49,203 nt of DNA, taken from positions 1 through 49,203 of the forward strand of contig NZ_SCTW01000093.1 in assembly GCF_004322395.1 (NCBI RefSeq). Direction: 5' to 3'. A program made the position numbers and the translations under genes. Positions 9,262-18,511 of this stretch are shown here, piece by piece. The number at the start of each line of letters is the position of its first letter. The stretch's first letter is position 1. The notes beneath the pieces were generated by a model. It saw nothing but the letters and a program-made list of their open reading frames with translations. It did not search any database and was not told the DNA's origin. This DNA is from Methylobacter sp. (lineage in GTDB: Bacteria; Pseudomonadota; Gammaproteobacteria; Methylococcales; Methylomonadaceae).

Positions 9262-10581
9262 GTGAATACAAGAGCGCAGGTATCTGGCAAGGTCGGCGGT
9301 TTTTCAGAGCTTAAAGCTAGGTTGCTTTTTGTTTTAGGAGCTTTTTTTGTATACAGAGTCGGTGCCCATATTCCTGTGCCTGGAATAGATCCTAAGGCGT
9401 TAGCTGTTATGTTTGAACAGCAAAGCGGATCAATCTTGGACATGTTTAATATGTTCTCGGGTGGCGCTTTGATGCGGCTAAGTCTTTTTGCTCTTGGCAT
9501 AATGCCTTATATTTCTGCATCAATTATTATGCAGTTGATGACGGTTGTTATTCCTGCGATGGAACAGCTAAAAAAAGAGGGTGAGTCGGGTCGGCGTAAA
9601 ATTTCACAATATACTCGATTTGGTACGGTTATTTTGGCGACTTTTCAGGCGATTGGGATTTCGCTCGCTTTGCAAAATCAGACTGCTGGTGGTCTTTCAG
9701 TGGTTTTGAATCCAGGAATTAGCTTTATCGTTATTACAACTGTTACCTTGGTTACGGGCACTGTTTTCTTGATGTGGCTTGGTGAACAGGTTACAGAGCG
9801 TGGAATTGGTAATGGCATCTCACTTATTATATTTGCAGGTATTGTTTCTGGCTTGCCAAAAGCAATTGGCGGAACTTTAGAGTTAGCAAGAACGGGTGAG
9901 ATGAATGGAGCGTTTATCTTATTATTGTTTGTGTTGTCGATTTCAGTTACCGCATTGGTTGTTTTTGTTGAGCGCGGGCAGAGAAGGATTCTCATCAATT
10001 ATCCAAAAAGGCAGCAAGGCCGTAAGATGTATGCGGGGCAAAGCAGTTTTTTGCCTCTAAAGCTCAATATGGCAGGAGTAATACCACCAATCTTTGCCTC
10101 AAGTATAATTTTGTTTCCAGCCACTATCGCAGGATGGTTTGGTAATAGTGAGGGATTTACTTGGTTGCAAGATGTGGCCACGATGTTATCTCCTGGTCAG
10201 CCGGTTTATGTTATTTTCTACGCAACAGCTATTATTTTCTTTTGTTTCTTTTATACGGCTTTAGTATTTAATTCAAAAGAAACTGCTGAGAACCTAAAGA
10301 AGTCAGGGGCATTTTTACCCGGAATAAGACCTGGCCTTCAAACAAGTTCATATATTGACAAAGTGATGACGCGGTTGACTCTAACCGGGGCGTTTTACAT
10401 TACGTTAGTATGTTTGTTACCCGAGTTTTTGATTGTTTACTGGAATGTTCCCTTTTATTTTGGAGGGACATCTTTATTGATTATTGTGGTGGTTGTAATG
10501 GATTTCATTTCTCAGATGCAAACTCATGTTATGTCACAGCAGTATGATGGCTTAATGAAAAAAGCCAATCTGAAAAAATAA
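9262..10581 (+). CDS. secY: Preprotein translocase subunit SecY
   Basis: SecY is the channel subunit of the inner-membrane SecYEG translocon. The 439-residue length is usual. Ten hydrophobic segments can be followed, with the plug-region start [14 protein letters not shown], the [17 protein letters not shown] segment, and the cytosolic loop [14 protein letters not shown] before [14 protein letters not shown]. The start is GTG 9262, placed 1 nt after the rplO stop, with AGAGG (9251-9255) 6 nt upstream. Confidence 0.97.
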   Translation: MNTRAQVSGKVGGFSELKARLLFVLGAFFVYRVGAHIPVPGIDPKALAVMFEQQSGSILDMFNMFSGGALMRLSLFALGIMPYISASIIMQLMTVVIPAMEQLKKEGESGRRKISQYTRFGTVILATFQAIGISLALQNQTAGGLSVVLNPGISFIVITTVTLVTGTVFLMWLGEQVTERGIGNGISLIIFAGIVSGLPKAIGGTLELARTGEMNGAFILLLFVLSISVTALVVFVERGQRRILINYPKRQQGRKMYAGQSSFLPLKLNMAGVIPPIFASSIILFPATIAGWFGNSEGFTWLQDVATMLSPGQPVYVIFYATAIIFFCFFYTALVFNSKETAENLKKSGAFLPGIRPGLQTSSYIDKVMTRLTLTGAFYITLVCLLPEFLIVYWNVPFYFGGTSLLIIVVVVMDFISQMQTHVMSQQYDGLMKKANLKK

Positions 10582-10613
10582 ATTATTGCACAAGAGCAAT
10601 TTAGGAGTTAGTG

Positions 10614-10727
10614 GTGAAGGTTCGAGCCTCAGTTAAAAAAATTTGTAGAAAATGCAAAGTTGTAAAAAGAAATGGTGTTGTTAGGGTTATCTGTGAAGAC
10701 GGGAAACATAAACAGCGACAAGGATAA
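10614..10727 (+). CDS. rpmJ: 50S ribosomal protein L36
   Basis: L36 is the smallest large-subunit protein. The 37-residue product starts at GTG 10614 ([17 protein letters not shown]...) and ends RQG at TAA 10725-10727. C11, C14, C27 and H32 form the zinc site, so this is the C-plus form. AGGAG at 10603-10607 gives good ribosome-binding spacing. It sits between secY and rpsM as in E. coli. Confidence 0.95.
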   Translation: MKVRASVKKICRKCKVVKRNGVVRVICEDGKHKQRQG

Positions 10728-10733
10728 TAATCG

Positions 10734-10762
10734 TTGCGCCATAATTTATGTAATGCTATAAT
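10734..10762 (+). promoter_or_regulatory. Candidate internal sigma-70 promoter before the alpha operon
   Basis: A consensus -10 box TATAAT lies at 10757-10762 with an extended -10 TGC directly in front of it. TTGCGC (10734-10739, four matches to TTGACA) sits exactly 17 nt upstream. Transcripts would begin about 35 nt before the rpsM ATG, leaving room for the GGGGAG ribosome-binding site. It fits the known separate expression of the alpha operon; activity is inferred from sequence only. Confidence 0.7.
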
Positions 10763-10803
10763 TTAGCGCTTAACTTTAGAGTGCTACCAAGGGGAGTATC
10801 TAG

Positions 10804-11160
10804 ATGGCACGTATTGCCGGGATAAATATACCAGATCATAAACATGCAGTAATTGCTTTGACTGCTATTTATGGTATTGGTCGTCAAACTGCAAGTGAAA
10901 TTTGCGCTGAAGTGGGTATAGCCACTTCGATAAAAATTAAAGAGCTGACTGAAGAACAATTAGAAACTATTCGTAATGTGGTTTCAAAGATGACAGTGGA
11001 AGGTGATCTGCGTCGTGAAGTTTCTATGAATATCAAGCGTTTGATGGATCTGGGTTGCTATCGCGGAATAAGACATCGTAGAGGGTTGCCTTTAAGAGGA
11101 CAGAGGACGAGAACTAATGCACGTACTCGAAAAGGTCCGCGTAAGGCAATTAAAAAATAA
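10804..11160 (+). CDS. rpsM: 30S ribosomal protein S13
   Basis: S13 contacts the P-site tRNA and forms bridges to the large subunit. The 118-residue product opens [19 protein letters not shown], has the helix-two-turn-helix region [13 protein letters not shown], and the C-terminal [20 protein letters not shown] (in two adjacent segments). It is the first gene after the candidate alpha promoter and has a strong AAGGGGAG ribosome-binding site. Confidence 0.98.
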   Translation: MARIAGINIPDHKHAVIALTAIYGIGRQTASEICAEVGIATSIKIKELTEEQLETIRNVVSKMTVEGDLRREVSMNIKRLMDLGCYRGIRHRRGLPLRGQRTRTNARTRKGPRKAIKK

Positions 11161-11186
11161 GATATTCCTTTAAGAGGTTGAAGTAA

Positions 11187-11573
11187 ATGGCGAGTCAAAA
11201 TCGTTCTAGAAAACGTATAAAAAAAGAAGTTGCCGACGGCATAGTGCATGTCCATGCTTCTTTCAACAATACAATTATAACTATCACAGATAGAAAAGGT
11301 AATGCTCTTTCTTGGGCAACATCAGGGGGCTCAGGCTTTCGTGGTTCCAGAAAAAGTACGCCATTTGCTGCTCAGGTTGCGGCGGAGAAGGCCGGTTCTG
11401 TCGCTTTGGAATTCGGAATGAAAAACCTTGATGTCATGATTAAAGGTCCTGGACCTGGCCGTGAATCTGCTGTGCGTTCTCTGAACAATTTAGGATTCAA
11501 AATAAATAACATTGTTGATGTGACGCCAATTCCTCATAATGGTTGCCGTCCGCCGAAAAAACGCCGCGTATAA
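11187..11573 (+). CDS. rpsK: 30S ribosomal protein S11
   Basis: S11 lies on the platform near the mRNA exit. The 128-residue product contains [20 protein letters not shown] followed by [20 protein letters not shown], ending [14 protein letters not shown]. All are family signatures and the length matches E. coli. Confidence 0.98.
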   Translation: MASQNRSRKRIKKEVADGIVHVHASFNNTIITITDRKGNALSWATSGGSGFRGSRKSTPFAAQVAAEKAGSVALEFGMKNLDVMIKGPGPGRESAVRSLNNLGFKINNIVDVTPIPHNGCRPPKKRRV

Positions 11574-11592
11574 AAATCTGGAGTAGTTTGTT

Positions 11593-12213
11593 ATGGCAAG
11601 ATATCTTGGGCCTACCTGTAAATTAAGTCGAAGAGAAGGCACTGACCTGTTTTTAAAAAGCAGAGGAAAGTCTTTAGAAAATAAATGTAAATTGGATCAA
11701 CGTCCTGGTCAGCATGGTACCAAGCGTGCAAGAAGCTCCGATTACGCTATTCAGTTAAGAGCTAAGCAACGTTTACGCAGAATATATGGTATTCTGGAAA
11801 AGCAATTCAGAAACTATTACAAATCTGCAGATTTGAAAAAAGGTGCAACAGGCCAAAATTTATTGAACCTATTGGAATCAAGATTAGATAATGTTGTATA
11901 CCGCATGGGTTTTGCTTCTACTCGGGCAGAAGCTCGCCAGTTGGTCAGTCATAAATCCATCCAGGTGAATAATGTATTGATTAATGTTCCTTCTTATCAA
12001 GTTTCTCCAGGCGATATTCTAGCCGTTAGAGAAAAAGCAAAAAAACAACAAAGAATTGTTGATGCTTTGGCTGTTACTGAACAGTATGGCTTTCCTTCTT
12101 GGGTTGAAGTTAATTCTAAAGCAATGTCAGGTACATTCAGCTCTCTGCCGGATCGTGTAGATTTAGGTAGCGATATCAATGAGCAGTTGGTAGTTGAGCT
12201 TTACTCTAAATAA
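11593..12213 (+). CDS. rpsD: 30S ribosomal protein S4
   Basis: S4 nucleates 16S rRNA folding and in E. coli autoregulates the alpha operon. The 206-residue length equals E. coli S4. Signatures are [39 protein letters not shown]-like block, and the S4 domain [20 protein letters not shown]. It is the non-zinc form typical of Gammaproteobacteria. Confidence 0.98.
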   Translation: MARYLGPTCKLSRREGTDLFLKSRGKSLENKCKLDQRPGQHGTKRARSSDYAIQLRAKQRLRRIYGILEKQFRNYYKSADLKKGATGQNLLNLLESRLDNVVYRMGFASTRAEARQLVSHKSIQVNNVLINVPSYQVSPGDILAVREKAKKQQRIVDALAVTEQYGFPSWVEVNSKAMSGTFSSLPDRVDLGSDINEQLVVELYSK

Positions 12214-12234
12214 TCGTAGTTTTGAGGGATATAA

Positions 12235-13248
12235 ATGCAGAATTCTATTTCTGGCTTGCTGAAGCCTCGTTTAGTTGAGGTTATAAGCAAAACACCTAAT
12301 CATTCTAAGATTGTTATTGAGCCTCTTGAGAGAGGGTTTGGTCATTCTATTGGTAACGCATTGCGGCGTGTCTTGTTGTCCACAATTCCTGGCTGCGCAG
12401 TTACAGATGTTGAAATTGAAGGCGTTCTTCATGAGTACACCACTATAGAAGGTGTTCAGGAAGATGTAATTGATATTTTACTTAATCTTAAAAAACTGGC
12501 GGTTGTTCTTCATTCTAAAGATGAAGTTGAGCTTACCCTTTCAAAGAATGGAGCAGGATGCGTTACCGCAGCCGACATTGTGCTGCCACATGATGTGGAG
12601 ATTATCAATCCCGAATTGGTAATAGCTAATCTGACACAGAATGGCGCCTTGAATATGAAAATCAGGGTACGTAGAGGAAGAGGTTACGAACCTGTAAGTG
12701 TTCGTAAATCTAATTCCGAACATAGCCTCATTGTTGGCGCACTTCAGCTTGATGCTTCATATAGCCCGATTGTCAAGGTTGCTTATCAGGTTGAAAGCAC
12801 ACGTGTTGAACAGCGCACTAATCTAGATAAATTAATAATCGAACTGGAAACAAATGGCACTGTTGATCCGGAAGAAACTATTAAGCTTGCTGCCACAATA
12901 CTTCATGATCAATTATCAGTTTTTGTTGATTTCGAAAAAGTAAATGATCAGCTTGCTGAGGAAGAAGTTGAAGTTGAAGAAATATTTGATCCCGTTCTTC
13001 TTCGTCCTGTAGATGATCTCGAGTTAACAGTACGTTCTGCTAACTGTTTAAAAGCTGAGAATATCTTTTATATTGGTGACTTAATTCAACGTACCGAAGT
13101 TGAGTTATTAAAAACTCCAAATCTTGGCAAAAAGTCTTTAACAGAAATAAAAGACATTCTTGCTTTAAAAGGTTTATCTTTAGGTATGCGCTTGGAAAAT
13201 TGGCCTCCTGAAAACCTTGCAGATCAAACTCACGCAATAAATCACTAA
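12235..13248 (+). CDS. rpoA: RNA polymerase subunit alpha
   Basis: The alpha subunit nucleates RNA polymerase assembly and binds UP elements and activators. The 337-residue product has the N-terminal dimerisation block [19 protein letters not shown], an acidic linker ([12 protein letters not shown], about residues 243-254), and a C-terminal domain with [16 protein letters not shown] and [10 protein letters not shown]. It lies between rpsD and rplQ as in E. coli. Confidence 0.98.
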   Translation: MQNSISGLLKPRLVEVISKTPNHSKIVIEPLERGFGHSIGNALRRVLLSTIPGCAVTDVEIEGVLHEYTTIEGVQEDVIDILLNLKKLAVVLHSKDEVELTLSKNGAGCVTAADIVLPHDVEIINPELVIANLTQNGALNMKIRVRRGRGYEPVSVRKSNSEHSLIVGALQLDASYSPIVKVAYQVESTRVEQRTNLDKLIIELETNGTVDPEETIKLAATILHDQLSVFVDFEKVNDQLAEEEVEVEEIFDPVLLRPVDDLELTVRSANCLKAENIFYIGDLIQRTEVELLKTPNLGKKSLTEIKDILALKGLSLGMRLENWPPENLADQTHAINH

Positions 13249-13265
13249 CATTAGGTCTTCTTACA

Positions 13266-13643
13266 ATGAGACATCGTAAATCCGGTAGAAAATTCAATAT
13301 AAATAGTAGTCATCGTAAGGCGCTATTTAGTAACATGGTTAGTTCATTATTTAAACATGAATTAATAAAAACAACTTTACCAAAAGCCAAAGAGTTAAGA
13401 AGCTTCGCTGAGCCATTAATTACTTTGTCTAAAGAAGATAGCGTTGCTAAAAGGCGCCTTGCTTTTTCTCGGTTACGTGATCGTGATGTAGTAACCAAGC
13501 TTTTTAATGAGCTCGGTCCTCGTTATAAAAATAGAGCGGGGGGATACTTGCGTATTATGAAATGCGGATTTAGACCTGGTGATGATGCGCCTATGGCTTA
13601 TGTCGAACTGGTTGATAGACCAGTTGTTACTATAGAAGAGTAA
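13266..13643 (+). CDS. rplQ: 50S ribosomal protein L17
   Basis: L17 is located near the tunnel exit. The 125-residue product opens [20 protein letters not shown] and ends [16 protein letters not shown]. It is the last gene of the ribosomal run, 17 nt after rpoA, and is followed by a hairpin terminator. Confidence 0.97.
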   Translation: MRHRKSGRKFNINSSHRKALFSNMVSSLFKHELIKTTLPKAKELRSFAEPLITLSKEDSVAKRRLAFSRLRDRDVVTKLFNELGPRYKNRAGGYLRIMKCGFRPGDDAPMAYVELVDRPVVTIEE

Positions 13644-13686
13644 CTTAGACAAAACTATATAAATACAGGAAACTTTACAAATCATT

Positions 13687-13732
13687 AGCCCTTAAAAAGT
13701 CAGAATCTTAGACTTGATAAGGGCTTTGTTGT
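13687..13732 (+). terminator. Rho-independent terminator of the alpha operon
   Basis: AGCCCTTA (13687-13694) pairs with TAAGGGCT (13718-13725). An inner AAGTC/GACTT pairing extends the stem, and it is followed by TTGTTGT. It begins 44 nt after the rplQ stop, where the ribosomal transcript should end. The T-tract is interrupted by G, so it may be less efficient than a perfect one. Confidence 0.7.
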
Positions 13733-13744
13733 ATAAGTCGACAC

Positions 13745-14225
13745 ACAATCAAAGTATCGCCAGACCTTCAGTTCCAGTTTATATCACGAGTTAGCTTTCG
13801 AACATATCGCGGTCAGTCATTTTATTAAGTGTCCTGGCTTCATGCAAAGCGCCGTGGTTTTCTTTAACCCCAGGACATAATCACTTTCCTCATCAATAAT
13901 CTGTTTGGCAATCTCGCGCTGGCGGCCCATCGTATCCAGAGTTACGTTCAGCCTTTAAGTTCCAGCAATTGAACTTCCGTCCCCTTCTGGCCTAAAACCA
14001 GTCGGTTTGCAGAACCCCAGGCACTGTGACCCCTATAAAGCGGATTTTTATTGTGTTTTCGATCCCGCGACCACACGCTGTTTTGCCATCTGCATTGATC
14101 AGCGCTCCTCAGTGTGTGTCGATACACTCTTCGTTCAACTGATAAAATAATCTTGGAAGTCCTTAGCTGACAATCTGGAGATGACATCACTATATAATCA
14201 TAAGAAGGGATGCCATTGATCATCG
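13745..14225 (-). pseudogene. Decayed ISAs1-family transposase (N-terminal and central part)
   Basis: Read on the minus strand, three frames together give recognisable ISAs1 (H-repeat type) DDE transposase blocks. They are NGIPSYD near 14205-14220, a W-GSANRLVLGQKG segment near 14000, and VTLDTMGRQREIAKQIIDEE continuing to SDYVLGLK (13862-13948), which carries the second catalytic-aspartate region. Several frameshifts and a stop separate them, and the C-terminal third is missing. No intact reading frame remains, so it is inactive. Family assignment is from motif recognition, not a search. Confidence 0.65.
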
Positions 14226-14247
14226 AAGATATCGTAAGAACAATAAT

Positions 14248-14385
14248 CCTAAAAAGAGCACTTGCCCTTACAACGCTGGTGCCGGATCCTGAGTTTGGCG
14301 CTGGTAAAATACCTTCGCGGCCGTCAATTGCAACCCCTAAACTGCCACCGGTCCCTGTTTAGCTAGGGCAAGTGCTCTTTTTAGG
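14248..14385. repeat. Perfect 21-bp inverted repeat bounding a 96-bp core
   Basis: CCTAAAAAGAGCACTTGCCC plus T at 14248-14268 is the exact reverse complement of 14365-14385. The core (14269-14364) has no reading frame I recognise. The arrangement resembles a mini-element or the terminal repeat of a lost insertion sequence. It lies between the ISAs1 relic and the IS5-type relic. Pairing of the arms would also form a long hairpin in either transcript. Confidence 0.8.
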
Positions 14386-14438
14386 TTGAAACGACTGCGC
14401 ACCATTGCCCATTCCTGATCCGGGAACTGCGCAGAACC

Positions 14439-15172
14439 TTGCCATGCTACGCCTTGTTCGAACATTATCAAAAAGACTTTCTGTTTTACGAGCGGGTTCT
14501 GAGCCAACACCCCAAAGACAGCGACAAAATTTACGCCCTGCATGAACCTCGACGTGTACTGCATCGGCAATACCCACACGGGGCACTAGAGGCAAGGACC
14601 ACAAACCTTACGAATACGGCAATAAAGTCTCCATTGCCGCCACGGCCAAGACCAACATCGTTGTCGGTGTGGTCAGTCATCCACACAATCTGCATGACAG
14701 CAAGACCCTACCGGAGGTGCTGGCGCACTGTCAAAACAGCCGCGGCAAGGCCGTGAAAACCGGTGTCTGCTACCGCGGTTACCGTGGCCCAAAAACGGTA
14801 GACGGCACGCAAATAATTTTGCCGGCTCCGCCGCTAAAACGCGACAATCGTTATCAACGGGACAAAAAACGCAAACGTTGCCAGCGCAGGGCCAGGGCAG
14901 CGATTGAACCGATCATTGGTCATTTAAAGTCCGACTTTCGCTTAGCGAGAAATTTCCTCAAGAGCCCCGTCGGGGACTGCATCAATTTATTGATGGCAGC
15001 CGTGGCCTGGAACTTCAGACTCTGGATGAGGCTATTTTTTGCGCTAATTTTGACCATCAAAACGATCAAACCCAGCCTGCTTCGGCTTTGGGGGCAGGAA
15101 AACGCTATTCATCGAAACGAGTTCCGTTTAAGGGCTTGTGCCCGTTTGAGATCGAGGCCTTGGAATCGGTAA
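14439..15172 (+). pseudogene. Decayed IS5-family (DDE) transposase
   Basis: The plus strand encodes transposase pieces in three frames. They are KIYALHEP (near 14530) continuing by a +1 shift into DVYCIG, and, after another shift, GKDHKPYEYGNKVSIAATAK (from about 14590). The latter continues without interruption to YRGYRG, AAIEPIIGHLKSDFRLARN and the end near 15172. The last block carries the catalytic glutamate region (E of IEPIIGH). Two frameshifts and an in-frame stop in the 14540-14590 stretch disable it. The N-terminal domain is mostly unrecognisable. Confidence 0.7.
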
Positions 15173-15270
15173 TCATTGTTGAGACGGCTTTTTTCAGGCT
15201 GACTCATTAGCTTTTTTGAAAAAATGTTGTTTTTAATATCTTATATGCATTTGCCCTGGACATGAATAAC

Positions 15271-15306
15271 TGTAACCAGGTTAAAGGTTACAAGTTAGTT
15301 TATAAT
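15271..15306 (+). promoter_or_regulatory. Candidate dnaB promoter with an overlapping inverted repeat
   Basis: TGTAACC (15271-15277) and GGTTACA (15286-15292) form a perfect 7-bp inverted repeat with an 8-nt spacer. A consensus TATAAT follows at 15301-15306. No good -35 box exists at 17 nt, and the repeat covers the -35 zone. This fits either an activator/repressor site or a chance palindrome in AT-rich DNA. The dnaB ATG lies about 170 nt downstream; the rest of 15173-15473 is AT-rich with no gene seen. Confidence 0.35.
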
Positions 15307-15473
15307 GCCAACAGTAGCTAGATTGATTTTTTAACCGCATAAGGCATGGTTGATAACAAATTGATTGGGCTGCAACAACTTATCTGCCGTTATCGCTGAT
15401 ATTATTTTATTTTTTGTATTTTTTAATATTCTGGACTTTTTTTCTAGGTTTTATGTCTTAACTGCTATGGATT

Positions 15474-16868
15474 ATGTCTGAAAACTACTCAATTATTCAT
15501 GATTATTCGTTAGATTCTTTAAAAATTCCGCCTAATTCAATTCAGGCTGAGCAATCGGTTTTGGGTGGACTAATGCTGGATAATCAAACTTGGGATTCTG
15601 TGTCGGATAAAGTGGTTGAAAGTGATTTTTATCGCAGAGACCATCGGCTTATTTTCAAGACGATTGAGCAACTGGCCGAAAAACAGATCCCTTTTGATGT
15701 GATTACTATATCAGAGGCGTTGGAAGCGGTAGGAGAGCTGGAAAATTCTGGCGGCCTGTCTTATTTAGGCATGCTCGCAAAAGACACTCCCAGTGCCGCG
15801 AATATCGTCACTTACGCCAATATTGTCAGAGACCGGTCAGTACTGCGTCAGTTGATTCATGTCGGTACCGAGATTTCGGATTCCGCATTCAATACGGAAG
15901 GACGCGAGACAGCCGACCTCCTTGAAAATGCCGAACGCGAAGTCTTTAAGATAGCCGAGCAAAGACAGCGCGGGCAGGGCGGTTTTGCAACTATCAAATC
16001 GTTGTTAGCTCGAGCTGTCGATAAGATTGAAACACTGTTTGAACAGGAAGGTTCCATTACCGGAGCAGCGACAGGATTTACTGATTTTGATGAACTGACT
16101 TCCGGCTTACAACCTGCCGACTTGATTATCGTAGCCGGCCGACCTTCCATGGGTAAAACGACTATTGCTATGAATATGGCGGAAAATATTGCCATTAAAG
16201 GTGATAAACCGGTTGCGGTATTCAGTATGGAAATGCCGGGGGACTCGCTGGCTATGCGAATGATGTCATCATTAGGCCGTATCGACCAGCATAAAATCAG
16301 AACCGGCAAGCTAGAAGATGATGAGTGGCCACGCTTGACGTCGGCCATCAATTTGCTGGCTGAGACTAAATTATTCATCGACGATACCCCTGCATTAACA
16401 CCGACCGAAGTGCGCTCAAGAGCTAGACGTTTGGCGCGTGAACATGGCCAGCTGGGTTTGATTGTATTGGATTATTTACAGCTCATGCAATCACCTTCCA
16501 GTGGCGATAATAGGGTGCAGCAGATTTCAGATATTTCCAGAGGCTTAAAAGCGCTGGCCAAGGAGTTGAACGTTCCTGTAGTAGCTTTGTCCCAGCTCAA
16601 CCGTAATCTTGAACAGCGCCCTAATAAACGCCCAATGATGTCCGACTTGCGCGAGTCGGGCGCTATCGAGCAGGACGCCGATTTAATCGTATTCGTGTAT
16701 CGGGACGAAGTATATCATGAAGATAGTCCTGATAAAGGCATTGCCGAGGTCATTATCGGCAAGCAACGTAATGGTCCATTGGGGACTGTAAGACTCACAT
16801 TTTTGGGGCAATATACCCGCTTTGAGAATTTTGCCGGGAATCCGTATGGTAGCGGGGATTATGAATGA
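15474..16868 (+). CDS. dnaB: Replicative DNA helicase DnaB
   Basis: DnaB is the hexameric 5'-3' helicase at the replication fork. The 464-residue product has the N-terminal domain starting IPPNSIQAEQSVLGGLM, a RecA-type ATPase domain with Walker A GRPSMGKTT (about residues 221-229), Walker B GLIVLDYLQLM, and the C-terminal motif SDLRESGAIEQDADLIVFVYR (in two adjoining parts). Length is usual and no intein is present. Its stop overlaps alr by ATGA. The rpsF-rpsR-rplI genes that often precede dnaB are absent here; IS relics lie upstream instead. Confidence 0.97.
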   Translation: MSENYSIIHDYSLDSLKIPPNSIQAEQSVLGGLMLDNQTWDSVSDKVVESDFYRRDHRLIFKTIEQLAEKQIPFDVITISEALEAVGELENSGGLSYLGMLAKDTPSAANIVTYANIVRDRSVLRQLIHVGTEISDSAFNTEGRETADLLENAEREVFKIAEQRQRGQGGFATIKSLLARAVDKIETLFEQEGSITGAATGFTDFDELTSGLQPADLIIVAGRPSMGKTTIAMNMAENIAIKGDKPVAVFSMEMPGDSLAMRMMSSLGRIDQHKIRTGKLEDDEWPRLTSAINLLAETKLFIDDTPALTPTEVRSRARRLAREHGQLGLIVLDYLQLMQSPSSGDNRVQQISDISRGLKALAKELNVPVVALSQLNRNLEQRPNKRPMMSDLRESGAIEQDADLIVFVYRDEVYHEDSPDKGIAEVIIGKQRNGPLGTVRLTFLGQYTRFENFAGNPYGSGDYE

Positions 16869-17965
16869 CCCCGGCAGCCTATGCAGTGCTGAATCTGGAT
16901 GCAGTTCGGCATAACTTATCCAAAGTACGCAGTTGTGCACCTGATGCCAAAGTGATGGCGGTCATCAAGGCCAATGGTTACGGACATGGCTTGTTGCGTA
17001 TTGCCGAAGCTTTACAATATGTCGACGCCTTTGCAGTGGCCAGGGTTGATGAAGGCATCCGATTGCGCAAAGCGGGATTCGAAAATAGAATTGCCGTTTT
17101 AGAAGGATTTACCTGTGCCGAAGAATTTGATGAATTACTGCATTATCAATTGGACGCAGTGGTGCACTCCTTAACTCAACTGGAAATTCTTGAAGCCGGA
17201 GAAGTTTCGGGAGCTTGTGCTGTCTGGCTAAAACTTGATACTGGCATGAACCGTCTGGGTTTCAAGGCAAAAGAATTTAGTTCTGCATATCAGCGATTGA
17301 GCCAATGCGTCCTGATAAAGCAACCGATCAATTTGATGACGCATTTTGCCTGTGCCGACGATTTTAATGACGATAAAACGCTAAAACAGATCAGTCTGTT
17401 CAACGAAGCTGTTGCAGGTTTATCCGGTGAGCGTAGCATGGCTAATTCTGCGGGTATATTAGGCTGGAAGCAGTCCTTAAGCGATTGGGTACGCCCTGGC
17501 ATTATGTTGTACGGTATATCACCTTTTCCTGAGTCAACAGGTCGGCAACTGGGGTTAAAACCGGTTATGGAATTGCATTCACGGTTGATAGCGGTTAAGC
17601 AAATCGAAGCAGGAGATACAGTTGGCTACGGCGGAAGCTGGATATGCGAAAAACAAACAACAATGGGGGTTGCTGCGATAGGTTATGGTGATGGTTATCC
17701 CCGCTATGCTAAAGCCGGAACGCCGGTATTGGTTAATGGCAAGCGTTTTCCGCTTATTGGTAGGGTGTCAATGGACATGATTACTATTGATCTTGGAAAT
17801 CAAGTCCACGCACAACCCGGCGACCCTGTGACCTTGTGGGGCAAAGGTTTGCCGGTTGAAGAAATTGCATGTTGGGCAGGCACCATACCTTATGCTCTGG
17901 TATGCGGCGTGACCCAGAGGGTACAGTTGGTTGAAAAACAACATGAGCTTAGTTCGGCGTGCTGA
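16865..17965 (+). CDS. alr: Alanine racemase
   Basis: This PLP enzyme makes D-alanine for peptidoglycan in the cytoplasm. The 366-residue product has the PLP-lysine motif AVIKANGYGHG (K35), the GMNRLG and NSAG segments, the C-terminal-domain catalytic tyrosine region VGYGGSW, and GYGDGYPR. The start ATG overlaps the dnaB stop (ATGA), the conserved dnaB-alr arrangement. Confidence 0.97.
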   Translation: MTPAAYAVLNLDAVRHNLSKVRSCAPDAKVMAVIKANGYGHGLLRIAEALQYVDAFAVARVDEGIRLRKAGFENRIAVLEGFTCAEEFDELLHYQLDAVVHSLTQLEILEAGEVSGACAVWLKLDTGMNRLGFKAKEFSSAYQRLSQCVLIKQPINLMTHFACADDFNDDKTLKQISLFNEAVAGLSGERSMANSAGILGWKQSLSDWVRPGIMLYGISPFPESTGRQLGLKPVMELHSRLIAVKQIEAGDTVGYGGSWICEKQTTMGVAAIGYGDGYPRYAKAGTPVLVNGKRFPLIGRVSMDMITIDLGNQVHAQPGDPVTLWGKGLPVEEIACWAGTIPYALVCGVTQRVQLVEKQHELSSAC

Positions 17966-18092
17966 AAACCTGAAGCAAGGGGACACTATTAAGGTTAACC
18001 AAGCCAAAGTTGATGAGGTTTTGGCTGATGCGGTAAAGAATTTCAAGCTGTTTGGGCAAGCTTGGTTATTCGGTTTGAGTGCCGATAACTAG
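17943..18092 (+). CDS. Possible small ORF overlapping the end of alr
   Basis: An ATG at 17943 in a different frame from alr opens 49 codons ending at TAG 18090-18092. The predicted peptide contains QGDTIKVNQAKVDEVLADAV and ends FGLSADN. It has no homology I recognise and no clear ribosome-binding site. It could be the tail of a decayed gene, read from the segment after alr, or a chance frame. Confidence 0.2.
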   Translation: MSLVRRAENLKQGDTIKVNQAKVDEVLADAVKNFKLFGQAWLFGLSADN

Positions 18093-18114
18093 AGTAAGTG
18101 AGGTGCAGGGCAAT

Positions 18115-18345
18115 CGCTCTAAGTTGGCTCTTTCCCGAAGATCAGTTCAAAGCAGTAATTATCGTTGATAGCAGCTCGCATCTTACCAAGACGCAAGCTA
18201 TGCTTTGATGTGGCCTATTGTGTGTCGAATGAAACTCAGCGCTACGTGCCTGATTAAAGCCAGGTTGCATGGCACAAAGCCTATATTTTTCCGCTGATTT
18301 GCTTGTGGTACTAAAGCCAATTATCTCAACAGAGGTGCATGATTG
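18115..18345 (-). pseudogene. Scrap of an ISAs1-family transposase C-terminus
   Basis: On the minus strand one frame reads NLALIRHVALSFIRHTIGHI (around 18205-18270), resembling the late ALMRHIALNLL helix of ISAs1 transposases. A second frame continues with KMRAAINDNYCFELIF, resembling the RLKAGWDNDYLLKLL end. Stops and frameshifts interrupt it. With the relic at 13745-14225 it flanks dnaB-alr, in the same orientation. The assignment rests on short motif similarity. The rest of 18093-18511 shows no gene. Confidence 0.45.
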
Positions 18346-18375
18346 GATATACACAGCAGTCGGGGTTTACCGGAT

Positions 18376-18402
18376 TTGGCTGATATAGTCTATACTTATA
18401 AT
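18376..18402 (+). promoter_or_regulatory. Weak candidate promoter for the glycan gene run
   Basis: A consensus TATAAT at 18397-18402 lies about 110 nt before the first gene of the long plus-strand run. The best upstream hexamer, TTGGCT (18376-18381), is only 15 nt away, below the preferred 17, so support is weak. No other -10-like match this good was seen between alr and 18512. Confidence 0.3.
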
Positions 18403-18511
18403 ATAAAAGTCAATCGTTGCTTGTCGTAGTATTGGTACGTTGGCGTAATAATTGCTTTTAAAATTTCTGCAATGTTCACCAAACATCTCTAGCACACTAA
18501 ACGACAAAAAC

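Noticed and set aside
15857-16378. 173-codon minus-strand frame
   Set aside because: It is opposite the dnaB ATPase domain, with low-complexity serine/alanine-rich content and no family resemblance.
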